A stretch of 64,000 nucleotides of DNA from Streptococcus cristatus (GCF_003943505.1 NZ_RJPS01000008.1:37482-101481), one strand, 5' to 3'; shown: positions 9,867 to 18,968, counted from the first letter of the stretch. Notes: generated from the sequence alone by a model not told the origin. Numbers and translations: made by a program.

Positions 9867-10630
9867 GCAAAGAATTTCTCCCGACCATTCTAAAGCAAAA
9901 AGAGCAGGAAGTGGCAGCTATGTCTTATGAAGAGCTGCAACCTCTGCGCTCGACCTATTCCCTCTATGAGTATCTCAAAAGCCATCCTCAAGAGCTGCAG
10001 CTGATTGCTGAGGTTAAAAAAGCCAGCCCCAGTCTGGGAGATATAAATCTTGCTGTGGATATTGTAGAGCAGGCTCGCACCTATGAACGATGCGGTGCAG
10101 CCATGATTTCGGTTTTGACAGATGAGATTTTCTTCAAAGGACATCTGGATTACCTGAGAGAGATTTCCAGTCAAGTGACCATTCCAACCCTCAATAAAGA
10201 CTTTATCATTGATGAAAAGCAGATTGTTCGCGCCCGCAATGCTGGAGCGACAGTTATTCTTCTGATTGTGGCTGCCTTGTCTGAAAAGCGGCTGCAAGAA
10301 CTCTATGATTTTGCGACAGGTTTAGGTTTGGAAGTTTTGGTCGAAACCCATAATCTGGCGGAGTTGGAGATTGCCCATAGAATAGGAGCTCAGATTATCG
10401 GTGTCAATAACCGCAATCTAGTTACTTTTGAGACAGATATCAATACAAGTCTTCAGCTATCTGCCCATTTCAAAGATGACAGGGTTTACGTATCAGAGTC
10501 CGCTATTTTCAGCAAGGAAGATGCTGAGCTAGTAGCTCCTTATTTCCATGCGGTTTTAGTCGGAACAGCCCTGATGCAGGCTGAGAATGTGGCAGAAAAA
10601 ATCAAGGAGCTGAAAATTGACAAAGGTTAA
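9863..10630 (+). CDS. trpC: Indole-3-glycerol phosphate synthase
   Basis: 255 residues of a TIM-barrel enzyme. Motifs are [43 protein letters not shown] and [14 protein letters not shown], with the phosphate-binding VSESAIF and AVLVGTALM at the end. It closes the indole ring. It is a separate gene from trpF here, unlike the enterobacterial fusion. Its 3' end overlaps trpF by 14 bases. Confidence 0.97.
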   Translation: MSKEFLPTILKQKEQEVAAMSYEELQPLRSTYSLYEYLKSHPQELQLIAEVKKASPSLGDINLAVDIVEQARTYERCGAAMISVLTDEIFFKGHLDYLREISSQVTIPTLNKDFIIDEKQIVRARNAGATVILLIVAALSEKRLQELYDFATGLGLEVLVETHNLAELEIAHRIGAQIIGVNNRNLVTFETDINTSLQLSAHFKDDRVYVSESAIFSKEDAELVAPYFHAVLVGTALMQAENVAEKIKELKIDKG

Positions 10631-11204
10631 GATTTGCGGCTTATCAACTGCCAGCGCTGTGGAAACGGCATGTCAGGCTGGTGCAGATTACATTGGCTTT
10701 GTCTTTGCTGAGAGCCGTCGGAGGGTCAGTTTGGAGCAAGCTCAGAAGCTAGTTGCCTTGGTGCCAGCTACTGTCCGAAAGGTAGGAGTTTTTGTCTCTC
10801 CGAGCTTGTCAGAGCTGCAGGAAGCTATTTCAGAGGTAAATCTGGATTTAGTGCAGATTCATGGCGATTTTGATGAAGAGCTTCTGACTCAGATTGGCCG
10901 GCCGGTTATTCGAGCTTATCAGGTCAAGGGAGCGTTAAAAGGAGTCAGCCAAGAGGCGAACTACCTGCTCTTTGATGCCCCTCTTGCTGGTAGTGGTCAG
11001 ACTTTTGACTGGCAAACTTTTGATAAAGGTCAAATCCACCAGCCCTTCTTTATCGCCGGTGGTTTGAATGCAGGCAATGTCCGAGAAGCTATTCAGCATT
11101 TTGCCCCTTACGCAGTTGATGTCTCAAGCGGGGTCGAAACTGACGGCCAGAAGGACTTAGAAAAGATAACAGAATTTATAGAAAGAGTGAAAGATGGCAT
11201 ATAA
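10617..11204 (+). CDS. trpF: Phosphoribosylanthranilate isomerase
   Basis: 195 residues starting [16 protein letters not shown]. The catalytic cysteine lies in KICGL and the catalytic aspartate in the [13 protein letters not shown] region (AVDVSSGVE), with [17 protein letters not shown] typical of TrpF. The start is a TTG at 10617 inside trpC; no ATG is available near it, and the KICGL motif fixes the N-terminus. The product is a little short for the family but complete. It overlaps trpB by 11 bases. Confidence 0.95.
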   Translation: MTKVKICGLSTASAVETACQAGADYIGFVFAESRRRVSLEQAQKLVALVPATVRKVGVFVSPSLSELQEAISEVNLDLVQIHGDFDEELLTQIGRPVIRAYQVKGALKGVSQEANYLLFDAPLAGSGQTFDWQTFDKGQIHQPFFIAGGLNAGNVREAIQHFAPYAVDVSSGVETDGQKDLEKITEFIERVKDGI

Positions 11205-12417
11205 TCAACCCAATCAAGAAGGATTTTACGGTGAGTTTGGTGGGCGATTTGTTCCCGAAACGCTGATGACAGCAGTTTTGGAATTGGATAAAGCCTACCG
11301 TGAGAGTAAAAAAGACCCAGCCTTTCAGGCTGAGCTGAACGAGTTGCTGAAGCAATATGTAGGACGGGAGAATCCTCTCTATTTTGCTAAAAATCTGACA
11401 GCCTATGCTGGCGGTGCTAAGATTTATCTGAAGCGGGAAGACCTCAACCATACTGGAGCCCATAAAATCAATAACGCCCTAGGTCAGGTCCTATTAGCCA
11501 AGAGGATGGGTAAGAAGAAAATTATTGCAGAGACAGGTGCGGGTCAGCACGGAGTAGCTACAGCCACTGCTGCAGCCCTTTTCAACATGGACTGTACTAT
11601 CTACATGGGCGAAGAAGATGTCAAGCGCCAAGCCCTTAATGTCTTTCGGATGGAACTTCTGGGAGCCAAGGTGGAGTCTGTGACCGATGGTTCTCGAGTC
11701 CTCAAGGATGCAGTCAATGCTGCCTTGCGAGCTTGGGTGGCTCAGGTCGATGATACTCACTATATTATGGGGTCGGCCTTGGGACCTCATCCCTTCCCAG
11801 AGATTGTTCGCGACTATCAGAGCGTGATTGGGCGTGAGGCCAAGTGCCAGTTTGCTGAGCAAAATGCAGGTGCCTTGCCAGATGCTTTAGTGGCCTGTGT
11901 TGGCGGTGGCTCCAATGCTATTGGGCTCTTTTATCCCTTTGTAGACGATAGCTCAGTTGCTATGTATGGAACAGAAGCAGCTGGGCGGGGCGTAGATACA
12001 GATGAACATGCTGCGACCTTAACCAAGGGCCGCCCGGGGGTTTTACACGGTGCCTTGATGGATGTCTTGCAGGATGAGCAAGGGCAGATTCTTGAAGCTT
12101 TCTCTATCTCTGCCGGGCTGGACTATCCGGGCATCGGTCCTGAACATTCTCATTTTAATGCTATCAAACGTGCCACTTATGTCCCAGTCACGGATGAAGA
12201 AGCTTTGGAAGCCTTCCAACTCCTGTCTCGTATTGAAGGAATTATCCCTGCTCTAGAGTCTAGTCATGCTATTGCTTACGCAGTTAAGCTGGCTAAGGAG
12301 TTGGGGCCAGATAAATCAATGATTGTCTGCCTATCCGGCCGTGGTGACAAGGATGTCGTTCAGGTAAAGGAACGCTTGGAAAAAGAAGCGGCTCAAAAAG
12401 GAGGTGCCCATGACTAA
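11194..12417 (+). CDS. trpB: Tryptophan synthase beta chain (operon copy)
   Basis: 407 residues with canonical active-site sequence: Lys91 in HTGAHKINN binds pyridoxal phosphate, Glu113 lies in [12 protein letters not shown], the phosphate loop is [10 protein letters not shown], and CLSGRGDKD is near the end. It forms the alpha2-beta2 complex with the adjacent trpA product, receiving indole through the tunnel. It shares most motifs with the paralogue at 5351 but keeps the standard residues flanking the lysine. An AAGGAGG stretch at its 3' end is the trpA ribosome-binding site. Confidence 0.97.
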   Translation: MAYNQPNQEGFYGEFGGRFVPETLMTAVLELDKAYRESKKDPAFQAELNELLKQYVGRENPLYFAKNLTAYAGGAKIYLKREDLNHTGAHKINNALGQVLLAKRMGKKKIIAETGAGQHGVATATAAALFNMDCTIYMGEEDVKRQALNVFRMELLGAKVESVTDGSRVLKDAVNAALRAWVAQVDDTHYIMGSALGPHPFPEIVRDYQSVIGREAKCQFAEQNAGALPDALVACVGGGSNAIGLFYPFVDDSSVAMYGTEAAGRGVDTDEHAATLTKGRPGVLHGALMDVLQDEQGQILEAFSISAGLDYPGIGPEHSHFNAIKRATYVPVTDEEALEAFQLLSRIEGIIPALESSHAIAYAVKLAKELGPDKSMIVCLSGRGDKDVVQVKERLEKEAAQKGGAHD

Positions 12418-13189
12418 AACACTCACTCAGCATTTAGAGGCCATCAAAAAAGCAGGCAGGGGAATTTTTCTTCCTTATATCATGGCTGGTGATCACGAGA
12501 AAGGTTTGGCAGGATTACCAGAAACCATCTCATTTTTGGAAAACTTGGGTGTGTCAGCTATTGAAATCGGCCTGCCTTTTTCAGACCCTGTTGCAGATGG
12601 GCCAGTTATTGAAGAAGCCGGTCTGAGAAGTCTGGGCCACCATACTTCGGCCAAGTCTTTAGTGGCAAGCTTGCAGAAGTTGGACACTCAGCTGCCTCTC
12701 ATCATCATGACCTACTTCAATCCTATTTTCCAATACGGTCTCAAAGATTTTGTCAAGGATTTGGCTAGGACGCCGGTTAAAGGATTGATCATTCCGGATC
12801 TGCCCTACGAGCATAGGGACTTTATCCTGCCTCTGCTGGAAGATTCAGATATCGCTCTTGTTCCTTTAGTGAGCCTGACGACTGGCCTAGAACGTCAGCA
12901 GGAGTTGATTAAGGATGCAGAAGGTTTTATTTACGCTGTAGCCATCAACGGTGTGACGGGTAAGAGCAGCAGTTATCGCAATGATTTGGACCAGCATTTG
13001 AGCAAACTCCATGATATTGCAGAGATTCCAGTACTGACGGGCTTTGGTGTTTCGACTTTAGAGGATGTTGACCGTTTCAATCAAGTCTCAGACGGAGTTA
13101 TTGTTGGATCTAAGATTGTCAAAGCTCTTCATGAAAAGGACGCCAGTATAGCAGCCTTTATCCAAGCAGCAGCAGCTTATAAGAAATAA
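12410..13189 (+). CDS. trpA: Tryptophan synthase alpha chain
   Basis: 259 residues from the ATG at 12410. A GTG at 12404 is in frame but overlaps the strong SD AAGGAGG (12398-12404), so it cannot be the start. The catalytic pair is Glu52 ([11 protein letters not shown]) and Asp63 (VADGP), spaced as in the enterobacterial enzyme, followed by IPDLPYEH and the phosphate-binding GFGVSTLED and [10 protein letters not shown]. It cleaves indole-3-glycerol phosphate to indole for TrpB. The 3' end overlaps the convergent prepilin peptidase gene by 32 bases. Confidence 0.96.
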   Translation: MTKTLTQHLEAIKKAGRGIFLPYIMAGDHEKGLAGLPETISFLENLGVSAIEIGLPFSDPVADGPVIEEAGLRSLGHHTSAKSLVASLQKLDTQLPLIIMTYFNPIFQYGLKDFVKDLARTPVKGLIIPDLPYEHRDFILPLLEDSDIALVPLVSLTTGLERQQELIKDAEGFIYAVAINGVTGKSSSYRNDLDQHLSKLHDIAEIPVLTGFGVSTLEDVDRFNQVSDGVIVGSKIVKALHEKDASIAAFIQAAAAYKK

Positions 13190-13820
13190 TCACCACCACA
13201 CCAAACAAAAGACAGGGTACAAATGCTAGCCTGTCTTTTTTCTTTTTAAAGCAGAAACAGGCGAGGCCAGAGAAGCTAGCGATTTGGATAAGAATGAGAA
13301 TTTCTGTTAGGCTGAAAATAGCTGAGCAGGACGCTAGAAAGAGAAAGTCTCCAGCGCCAATACGAAGATTATAAAATAAGGCTAGAAGTCCTAGGATCAA
13401 AAAGAAAATCATGAGCGGATTGATACCTGCTGTAGCCATCAGTAAGAACTGAAAAATCAGCCAGATTAGGAGAGGGTATTCTTGCTCACGCTGATCGTAG
13501 ATGGCTAAGGTCAAGCCCATAGTTAGCAGTAAGAGCTGGGCTAGCGAAAGATAGCCTAAACTCCAGCTTAGAAAAAGCAAGCCCAGCACTAACTCAAAAG
13601 CAGCATACCAGACAGGCAGCTGGATCTTGCAGAAACGGCAACGGAAGCCATTCAGCAACTGAGACAGGATTGGGACCAAATCTCGTGCTTTGAGTATCTG
13701 CTTACAGTTATCACAGTGACTGCTTGGAGAGATGATGGACTGGTTAGTGAAGCGGTCAATAACTAAGCCGAGAAAGGAGGCTAGAACCGTTCCAACTAGA
13801 AAAAAGTATAGATGAATCAT
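13158..13820 (-). CDS. comC: Type IV prepilin peptidase (competence pilus, A24 family)
   Basis: 220 residues, polytopic. The N-terminal methyltransferase-type domain has two CxxC pairs (Cys36/Cys39, Cys61/Cys64). The peptidase aspartates are Asp109 in [10 protein letters not shown] and Asp158 in the GxGD motif (GAGDFL). This integral membrane aspartyl protease processes prepilins of the competence (ComG) pilus; it is called pilD or comC in different species. It faces trpA and overlaps its 3' end. The symbol should not be confused with the competence pheromone gene that shares the name comC. Confidence 0.92.
   Translation of the reverse strand: MIHLYFFLVGTVLASFLGLVIDRFTNQSIISPSSHCDNCKQILKARDLVPILSQLLNGFRCRFCKIQLPVWYAAFELVLGLLFLSWSLGYLSLAQLLLLTMGLTLAIYDQREQEYPLLIWLIFQFLLMATAGINPLMIFFLILGLLALFYNLRIGAGDFLFLASCSAIFSLTEILILIQIASFSGLACFCFKKKKDRLAFVPCLLFGVVVIISYKLLLLG
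13207..13241 (+). terminator. trp operon terminator, inside the convergent peptidase gene
   Basis: A 10-bp stem (AAAAGACAGG at 13207-13216 with CCTGTCTTTT at 13230-13239) is followed by T residues on the plus strand. The whole structure lies within the coding sequence of the minus-strand prepilin peptidase. Confidence 0.75.
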
Positions 13821-13902
13821 ACTTATTTATTCGCGATTTTGAGTAGAAAAATTTTGAAATTTTACAACTTTTCTAATAAAGTAAAATTTTGAGTTTTAAG
13901 GC

Positions 13903-13931
13903 TTGACTTTCTTAATTAGAAGCATTATAAT
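13903..13931 (+). promoter_or_regulatory. Promoter of dpr
   Basis: TTGACT (13903-13908), 17-base spacer and TATAAT (13926-13931). The -10 hexamer overlaps the 3' half of the first PerR box. Confidence 0.88.
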
Positions 13932-13966
13932 TAAAACATAATCAATAAAGATTAGAATCATTACAA
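13916..13966 (+). promoter_or_regulatory. Two PerR boxes controlling dpr
   Basis: TTAGAAGCATTATAA (13916-13930) and TTAGAATCATTACAA (13952-13966) each match the PerR consensus TTAnAATnATTnTAA at all but one defined position. Their starts are 36 bases apart. The first covers the -10 element and the second lies just past the start point, an arrangement expected to give repression relieved by peroxide or low PerR metal occupancy. Binding is inferred from sequence only. Confidence 0.75.
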
Positions 13967-13986
13967 ATAAAAAGAGAGGTATCATT

Positions 13987-14502
13987 ATGACTCAAGTAAA
14001 ACATGGTGCTGCGGCAGACGTAGCAACTTTCACTAACCAAAATTCTTTACCAAAAACAAAAGCAGTTCTTAACCAAGTAGTTTCAGATCTTTATACAGCT
14101 CGTATCGCTCTTCACCAAGTTCACTGGTATATGCGTGGTGCAGGCTTCATGGTATGGCATCCAAAAATGGATGAATACATGGATACAATCGATGAAACCT
14201 TGGATGAAGTCAGCGAACGCTTGATTACTCTGGGTGGTAAGCCTTATTCAACTCTGACAGAGTTTATCCAACACAGCAAGATTGAGGAAAAGGCTGGCGA
14301 ATTCAGCAAGAATGTTGAAGAAAGCTTGGAGCGCGTGATTGAAATCTTCCGTTATCTGACAGATCTTTACCAAGAAGCTATGGATGTGACGGATGAAGAA
14401 GGCGATGATGTGACCAATGATATCTTCGTTGGCGCTAAGGCAGACCTTGAAAAGACGATCTGGATGTTGACAGCTGAGCTTGGCCAAGCACCAGGTTTGT
14501 AA
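13987..14502 (+). CDS. dpr: Dps-like peroxide resistance protein Dpr
   Basis: 171 residues, Dps/ferritin fold. The ferroxidase-site residues are in HQVHWYMRGAGFMVWHPKMDEYMDTIDE (His, His, Asp and Glu pattern), preceded by the usual helix LNQVVSDLYTARIAL. Dpr stores iron and protects DNA from hydroxyl radicals, important in peroxide-producing oral streptococci. SD AGAGAGG precedes the ATG. It is monocistronic, behind a strong promoter with two PerR boxes. Confidence 0.95.
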   Translation: MTQVKHGAAADVATFTNQNSLPKTKAVLNQVVSDLYTARIALHQVHWYMRGAGFMVWHPKMDEYMDTIDETLDEVSERLITLGGKPYSTLTEFIQHSKIEEKAGEFSKNVEESLERVIEIFRYLTDLYQEAMDVTDEEGDDVTNDIFVGAKADLEKTIWMLTAELGQAPGL

Positions 14503-14515
14503 AATGATGTTTAAA

Positions 14516-14693
14516 GAGAGGCTGGGGCAAAAGTCCTAGCCTCTCAATTATCTTTGGATTGTCGAGCAAGACGCAGTGGTTGAGTGGGCTCTACTACGCT
14601 GATTTCATCAGCTTTTACAGCCCTACTCAACTGTGCAGAGGTAGGACGACGAAATCGAATTCTAACGAATTACCGATTTCTGTCCCATTCTCT
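14516..14693 (-). repeat. Structured intergenic repeat, copy A
   Basis: About 178 bases, closely similar to 39500-39675 (same orientation) and to the reverse complement of 34266-34430. On its minus strand it starts GTGGGACAGAAATC-like and can fold into long hairpins, including GCTGATGAAATCAGC. There is no transposase. Its distal hairpin (GAGAGGCT...AGCCTCTC near 14516-14547) could serve as the dpr terminator. I cannot assign it to BOX, RUP or SPRITE from memory. Confidence 0.85.
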
Positions 14694-14700
14694 GTTTTTT

Positions 14701-14733
14701 CTTAAGGATTGTTTAAGCTTCTTCCTTTATACT
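14701..14733 (+). promoter_or_regulatory. CiaR-type promoter of the first csRNA
   Basis: CTTAAG (14701-14706), 5 bases, TTTAAG (14712-14717), then exactly 10 bases to TATACT (14728-14733). This is the direct-repeat (TTTAAG-N5-TTTAAG) plus -10 architecture of promoters activated by the response regulator CiaR in streptococci. The same spacing recurs at 38317 and 37768. Confidence 0.85.
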
Positions 14734-14739
14734 AAGACT

Positions 14740-14842
14740 ATCAAATGAAGACCTCCTAACTTTGTTTGATAGAACTCCTAAACTTTTCTTTTTCATAATA
14801 ATCTCCCGAAAAGGCAGTCTCCGTGGCTGTCTTTTCTGTTTT
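14740..14842 (+). ncRNA. cia-dependent small RNA (csRNA), first copy
   Basis: About 100 bases from the predicted start to the end of a terminator. It has a 5' hairpin (CTATCAAA 14738-14745 with TTTGATAG 14765-14772), an unpaired middle containing ACTCCTAAAC and AATCTCCC (complementary to Shine-Dalgarno sequences), and a terminator (GAAAAGGCAG 14808-14817 with CTGTCTTTTC 14827-14836). This is the csRNA layout: CiaRH-regulated RNAs that block translation initiation of targets. A relative with the same segments lies at 38356. Confidence 0.85.
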
Positions 14843-14848
14843 GCCATC

Positions 14849-14877
14849 TTGAAAACTTTGCTAAAATCTGATAAAAT
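14849..14877 (+). promoter_or_regulatory. Promoter of yqgQ
   Basis: TTGAAA (14849-14854), 17-base spacer, TAAAAT (14872-14877). The predicted start point (about 14884) abuts the ATG at 14885, so the transcript would be leaderless. Confidence 0.65.
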
Positions 14878-14884
14878 ATAGCTC

Positions 14885-15103
14885 ATGAAAACACTCTATG
14901 ATGTGCAGCAATTTCTTAAAAATTTCGGGATCATTATCTATATGGGCAAGCGTCTTTATGATATTGAAATGATGAAAATTGAGTTGGAGCGGATTTACGA
15001 TGCCGGCCTGATGGATAAGCTTGATTATCTGGAGGCTGAGGCTGTCCTACGCAGAGAGCATCAAACAGAGTTGAAGTATTTAGAAGATAAAGGGAGAAAC
15101 TAG
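14885..15103 (+). CDS. yqgQ: YqgQ family protein (DUF910)
   Basis: 72 residues, all-helical and charged: MKTLYDVQQFLKNFGIIIY, then MGKRLYDIEMMKIELERIYDAGL, matching the small YqgQ family of Firmicutes, whose function is not established. The ATG has no Shine-Dalgarno sequence and coincides with the expected transcription start. One base separates it from the rhodanese-like gene, so the two form an operon. Confidence 0.85.
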   Translation: MKTLYDVQQFLKNFGIIIYMGKRLYDIEMMKIELERIYDAGLMDKLDYLEAEAVLRREHQTELKYLEDKGRN

Positions 15104-15104
15104 A

Positions 15105-15485
15105 ATGGGAATTTGGATTTTATGGGCAATTTTGCTGGGAATGTTGGCTTGGATGGGCTTCAATTATTTCCGTATTCGTCGTGCAGCTAGGGTAGTAGAT
15201 AATAGTGAGTTTGAAGGTTTGATTCGTCAGGGGCAGTTGATTGATCTGCGTGATCCATCGGATTTCCATCGCAAACATATCTTGGGGGCGCGTAATATTC
15301 CGTCTCAACAGCTCAAGTCTAGTATCAATGCGCTTCGCAAAGACAAACCAGTTCTTCTCTATGAAAATAGCCGTGGGCAACGTGTGACCAATGCGGCGAT
15401 CTACTTGAAGAAGCAAGGTTTTAATGATATTTATATCCTGTCTTACGGTCTTGATTCATGGAGTGGTAAGGTTAAGACAAGCTGA
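15105..15485 (+). CDS. Membrane-anchored rhodanese-like protein lacking the catalytic cysteine
   Basis: 126 residues: an N-terminal membrane segment (3-22) and a rhodanese domain (about 32-120) with LIDLRDPSDFHRKHILGARNIP. At the active-site loop the sequence is LLYENSRGQR, where sulfurtransferases have a cysteine (typically YCxxGxR). Indeed, the entire protein has no cysteine. A sulfur-transfer role is therefore unlikely; a binding or regulatory role is inferred. It follows yqgQ directly. Confidence 0.88.
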   Translation: MGIWILWAILLGMLAWMGFNYFRIRRAARVVDNSEFEGLIRQGQLIDLRDPSDFHRKHILGARNIPSQQLKSSINALRKDKPVLLYENSRGQRVTNAAIYLKKQGFNDIYILSYGLDSWSGKVKTS

Positions 15486-15568
15486 TTCTTTGTAGAAATA
15501 TATATACAAAACTAACTACCTATGTTATAATAGGTAAGTGCAAATATTTTTTAAGGAGTTTTTAGAAC

Positions 15569-15805
15569 ATGCAAGAAAAGAAAAAAACCTCTCTGGTTTT
15601 AGGTATCCTGTCCATTGTTGTGGGCTTATTGCTTCCAATAATTGGTCTTATTTTAGGTATTATCGGTCTGGTTTTGGGCAATTCTCATCAAAAAGAGACT
15701 CAATTAGATTATAAAACAGAAAAAATTCTGAATATCGTCGGTATTGTAATTTCTATCATTAACTGGATTGCAGGAATTCTTCTGACCATGAATGGATTTA
15801 TGTAA
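15569..15805 (+). CDS. Small membrane protein (DUF4190-like)
   Basis: 78 residues with two long hydrophobic segments (about 8-37 and 52-76) rich in Gly/Ile/Leu, separated by a polar loop (HQKETQLDYKTEK). It resembles the small two-helix DUF4190-type proteins found next to many Firmicutes genes; no function is known. SD AAGGAG (15553-15558) lies about 10 bases before the ATG. The upstream TATAAT at 15524-15529 suggests its own promoter, and it ends at a bidirectional terminator. Confidence 0.75.
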   Translation: MQEKKKTSLVLGILSIVVGLLLPIIGLILGIIGLVLGNSHQKETQLDYKTEKILNIVGIVISIINWIAGILLTMNGFM

Positions 15806-15810
15806 TAAAT

Positions 15811-15840
15811 AATAAAAAGGCTTGAATAAGCCTTTTTATT
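15811..15840. terminator. Bidirectional intrinsic terminator
   Basis: A perfect 13-bp stem (AATAAAAAGGCTT with AAGCCTTTTTATT) and 4-base loop, with A/T tracts on both sides. It can terminate the gene at 15569 and the convergent rsuA. Confidence 0.92.
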
Positions 15841-16566
15841 TTACCAGGTTTGTTCCAAATAGCCTTTGATAATCTCGAGTTCGGAAGGATTCAGCGGTCG
15901 ATAGCTGCCCTCTGTCAGATTGGGATCCAGCTGAAAATCACCGAAATGGGTACGTTTGAGATAGGTGACTTTGACACCAACTGCTAGAAACATTTTCTTG
16001 ACCTGATGGAATTTTCCTTCAGAAATAGTAACTGAGGCGGTGGAGTGCTCGGGGCTGGCTGTATGAATCTGAAGTTGGGCAGGTTTGCATTGAGTTCCGT
16101 CCAGAAAGATAATGCCTTGCTGAAAAGCGTTTGTGACTTCTTGGTCAAGAGGGCCGTTGACTTCGACATAGTAGGTCTTTGCGATATGGTATTGTGGATG
16201 GAGGAGTTGAAATCCCAGTGGCCCATTATCTGTAATCAGGAGCAGGCCACGTGTGTCGCGATCCAAACGGCCGATGGCGTAAAGCTGGTCGTTAAAATCT
16301 TCTGGGGCAATTAGATCTAGGACAGTCATCTTGTCCGAGTCAGAATTGGCAGTGACAGCACCGGCGGGCTTGTTCATCAGAAAATAATGGTGGGCTAGGT
16401 GGTTTAAAGGTTTACCAGCTAGGCTAATGGACTGGAGGCCACTATCGACATTTTGACTGAGGGAGCGAGCAGCTTGACCGTCAATTACAATCTGCCTTAG
16501 TCGCAGTTTTTGTTTCATCTCTTTCCGGCTAATCTTAGCTAGGGCTAAGAATTTATCAAGGCGCAT
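15841..16566 (-). CDS. rsuA: 16S rRNA pseudouridine synthase RsuA
   Basis: 241 residues: an S4-like N-terminal domain (MRLDKFLALAKISRKEMKQKL, 1-55) and the pseudouridine synthase domain with the catalytic aspartate in AIGRLDRDTRGLLLITDNG. RsuA modifies U516 of 16S rRNA. An upstream TTG at 16581 is possible, but the ATG at 16564-16566 has a good SD (GAAAGGAA) 6-8 bases away and begins with the conserved MRLDKFL, so it was chosen. The assignment to RsuA rather than RluB/E rests on length and the N-terminus. Confidence 0.9.
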   Translation of the reverse strand: MRLDKFLALAKISRKEMKQKLRLRQIVIDGQAARSLSQNVDSGLQSISLAGKPLNHLAHHYFLMNKPAGAVTANSDSDKMTVLDLIAPEDFNDQLYAIGRLDRDTRGLLLITDNGPLGFQLLHPQYHIAKTYYVEVNGPLDQEVTNAFQQGIIFLDGTQCKPAQLQIHTASPEHSTASVTISEGKFHQVKKMFLAVGVKVTYLKRTHFGDFQLDPNLTEGSYRPLNPSELEIIKGYLEQTW

Positions 16567-16712
16567 GAGTTTTCCTTTCAAAGGTTTGGATCGATTATTT
16601 TTTTCTTTTTATCATACACTTTCGGAAGTAAAATTGCAAAAATGGCTACAGTTTACGATTTGCCTATGAAAACATTTACACTTGGTTAGCCCGTGTTTTT
16701 TGGAAAAAACTG

Positions 16713-16721
16713 TGTTATAAT
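16713..16721 (+). promoter_or_regulatory. Extended -10 promoter of typA
   Basis: TGTTATAAT (16713-16721), with no good -35; the start point would be about 30 bases before the ATG at 16760. Confidence 0.7.
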
Positions 16722-16759
16722 TTTTAGTTGGAAATAAATAATAAGATTTAGAGGAAAAC

Positions 16760-18607
16760 ATGACAAAATTAAGAGAAGATATCCGTAACATTGCGATTAT
16801 CGCCCACGTTGACCACGGGAAAACAACCCTCGTTGACGAATTATTGAAACAATCTGAAACTCTTGATGCACGTACAGAGTTGGCAGAGCGTGCTATGGAC
16901 TCAAACGATATCGAAAAAGAGCGCGGTATTACCATCCTGGCTAAGAATACAGCCGTTGCTTACAACGGAACTCGTATCAACATCATGGACACACCAGGAC
17001 ACGCGGACTTCGGTGGAGAAGTTGAGCGTATCATGAAAATGGTTGACGGTGTTGTTTTGGTCGTAGATGCCTACGAAGGAACTATGCCACAAACTCGTTT
17101 CGTGTTGAAAAAAGCCTTGGAACAAGACCTTGTCCCAATTGTTGTTGTCAACAAAATTGACAAACCATCAGCTCGCCCAGCAGAAGTAGTGGATGAAGTC
17201 TTGGAACTTTTCATTGAGCTTGGCGCAGATGATGACCAGCTTGACTTCCCAGTTGTTTATGCTTCAGCTATCAACGGAACATCTTCATTGTCAGATGATC
17301 CAGCTGATCAAGAAAAAACAATGGCACCAATCTTTGATACCATCATCGACCATATCCCAGCTCCAGTTGATAACTCAGATGAGCCTTTGCAGTTCCAAGT
17401 GTCACTTTTGGACTACAACGACTTCGTAGGTCGTATTGGTATCGGTCGTGTCTTCCGTGGTAGTGTGAAAGTTGGAGACCAAGTTACTCTTTCTAAACTA
17501 GACGGCACAACTAAAAACTTCCGTGTTACGAAACTCTTCGGTTTCTTTGGTTTGGAACGTCGTGAGATCCAAGAAGCCAAAGCAGGTGACTTGATTGCCG
17601 TATCTGGTATGGAAGATATCTTTGTCGGTGAAACTATTACGCCAACGGATGCAGTTGAGGCTCTTCCAATCCTTCACATCGATGAACCAACCCTTCAAAT
17701 GACTTTCTTGGTCAATAACTCACCATTTGCAGGTCGTGAAGGAAAATGGGTAACGTCTCGTAAGGTGGAAGAACGTTTGCAGGCTGAGCTACAAACAGAC
17801 GTTTCCCTTCGTGTTGACCCAACGGACTCACCAGATAAGTGGACCGTTTCAGGTCGTGGAGAATTGCACTTGTCAATTCTTATCGAAACCATGCGCCGTG
17901 AGGGTTATGAACTTCAAGTATCTCGTCCCGAAGTTATCGTAAAAGAAATCGACGGTGTTAAATGCGAGCCATTTGAACGTGTTCAAATCGATACTCCAGA
18001 AGAATACCAAGGTTCTGTAATCCAAAGCCTTTCTGAACGTAAAGGTGAAATGTTGGATATGATCTCAACTGGTAATGGTCAAACTCGTTTGGTCTTCCTT
18101 GTTCCAGCGCGTGGTTTGATTGGATACTCAACTGAGTTCTTGTCAATGACTCGTGGTTACGGTATCATGAATCATACCTTCGACCAATACTTGCCGTTGA
18201 TTCCAGGGGAAATTGGTGGACGTCACCGTGGTGCCCTTGTTTCCATCGATGCTGGTAAGGCTACAACTTACTCAATCATGTCTATCGAAGAACGTGGTAC
18301 CATCTTTGTCAACCCAGGTACTGAGGTTTACGAGGGAATGATCATTGGTGAAAACTCTCGTGAAAACGACTTGACTGTTAATATCACTAAGGCGAAACAA
18401 ATGACCAATGTTCGTTCAGCTACCAAGGACCAAACAGCTGTTATCAAGACGCCTCGTATCTTGACCCTTGAAGAGTCACTTGAGTTCTTGAACGACGATG
18501 AGTACATGGAAGTAACGCCTGAGTCTATCCGTTTGCGTAAGCAAATCTTGAACAAGCAAGAACGCGAAAAAGCTAATAAAAATAAGAAAAAACAAGCAGC
18601 AGAATAA
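16760..18607 (+). CDS. typA: Ribosome-associated GTPase TypA/BipA
   Basis: 615 residues. G-domain motifs are [15 protein letters not shown] (P-loop), RGITI (switch I), [12 protein letters not shown] (switch II), NKIDKP and the SAI-type G5, followed by EF-G-like domains and the TypA-specific C-terminus ([20 protein letters not shown]). TypA is a translational GTPase that aids ribosome assembly and stress adaptation. Codon use is strongly biased to preferred codons, as in ileS below, consistent with high expression. Confidence 0.97.
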   Translation: MTKLREDIRNIAIIAHVDHGKTTLVDELLKQSETLDARTELAERAMDSNDIEKERGITILAKNTAVAYNGTRINIMDTPGHADFGGEVERIMKMVDGVVLVVDAYEGTMPQTRFVLKKALEQDLVPIVVVNKIDKPSARPAEVVDEVLELFIELGADDDQLDFPVVYASAINGTSSLSDDPADQEKTMAPIFDTIIDHIPAPVDNSDEPLQFQVSLLDYNDFVGRIGIGRVFRGSVKVGDQVTLSKLDGTTKNFRVTKLFGFFGLERREIQEAKAGDLIAVSGMEDIFVGETITPTDAVEALPILHIDEPTLQMTFLVNNSPFAGREGKWVTSRKVEERLQAELQTDVSLRVDPTDSPDKWTVSGRGELHLSILIETMRREGYELQVSRPEVIVKEIDGVKCEPFERVQIDTPEEYQGSVIQSLSERKGEMLDMISTGNGQTRLVFLVPARGLIGYSTEFLSMTRGYGIMNHTFDQYLPLIPGEIGGRHRGALVSIDAGKATTYSIMSIEERGTIFVNPGTEVYEGMIIGENSRENDLTVNITKAKQMTNVRSATKDQTAVIKTPRILTLEESLEFLNDDEYMEVTPESIRLRKQILNKQEREKANKNKKKQAAE

Positions 18608-18641
18608 ATCATTGAGTTGATTGGTGGTAGAAAGGAGCAGC

Positions 18642-18899
18642 ATGATTTACCTGATTATTGGAATATTAATCCTGCTTTTCTATGTATTTGCCATTCCAAC
18701 TAGTATTAAGGGAACGCTGAATGTCTTGACATTTGTACTCTTGCTGGTTGCCTTGATCATTTTGCTTGCTTTGGCAATTTTTCAAATTTTTAAATTGCCT
18801 GGAGAATTATTTGTGAGTATCTTTTTGATTATTATTACAGTGTGGGCCTTGATGGACATCGAGCGTCTAGTACCATCTCAGAAATCAAAAGAACTTTAA
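18642..18899 (+). CDS. Streptococcal small membrane protein (DUF3165-like)
   Basis: 85 residues: three hydrophobic segments (about 1-22, 25-48, 52-72) and a short polar C-terminus (MDIERLVPSQKSKEL). The ATG at 18642 follows the SD AAAGGAG, so it is preferred over the upstream in-frame TTG at 18621. It lies 34 bases after typA and is likely co-transcribed with it. No function is known; the family name is given from memory of streptococcal typA-murD neighbourhoods. Confidence 0.7.
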   Translation: MIYLIIGILILLFYVFAIPTSIKGTLNVLTFVLLLVALIILLALAIFQIFKLPGELFVSIFLIIITVWALMDIERLVPSQKSKEL

Positions 18900-18916
18900 A
18901 CTCATAAACTATAAGG

Positions 18917-18968
18917 AAGGAATTAGGATTTCAAAGGTTATGTAGACTTTTGGAGCCTAATTCCTTTT
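18917..18968 (+). terminator. Terminator after the typA operon
   Basis: AAGGAATTAGG (18917-18927) pairs perfectly with CCTAATTCCTT (18956-18966), followed by T residues. The 28-base loop can form an inner AAAGG/CTTTT-type pairing. Confidence 0.7.

Noticed and set aside
12404..12410. GTG start for trpA
   Set aside because: The codon overlaps the strong SD AAGGAGG, which serves the ATG at 12410.
14516..14693. Insertion sequence at the structured repeats
   Set aside because: No transposase fragment in any of the three copies and no visible target duplication.
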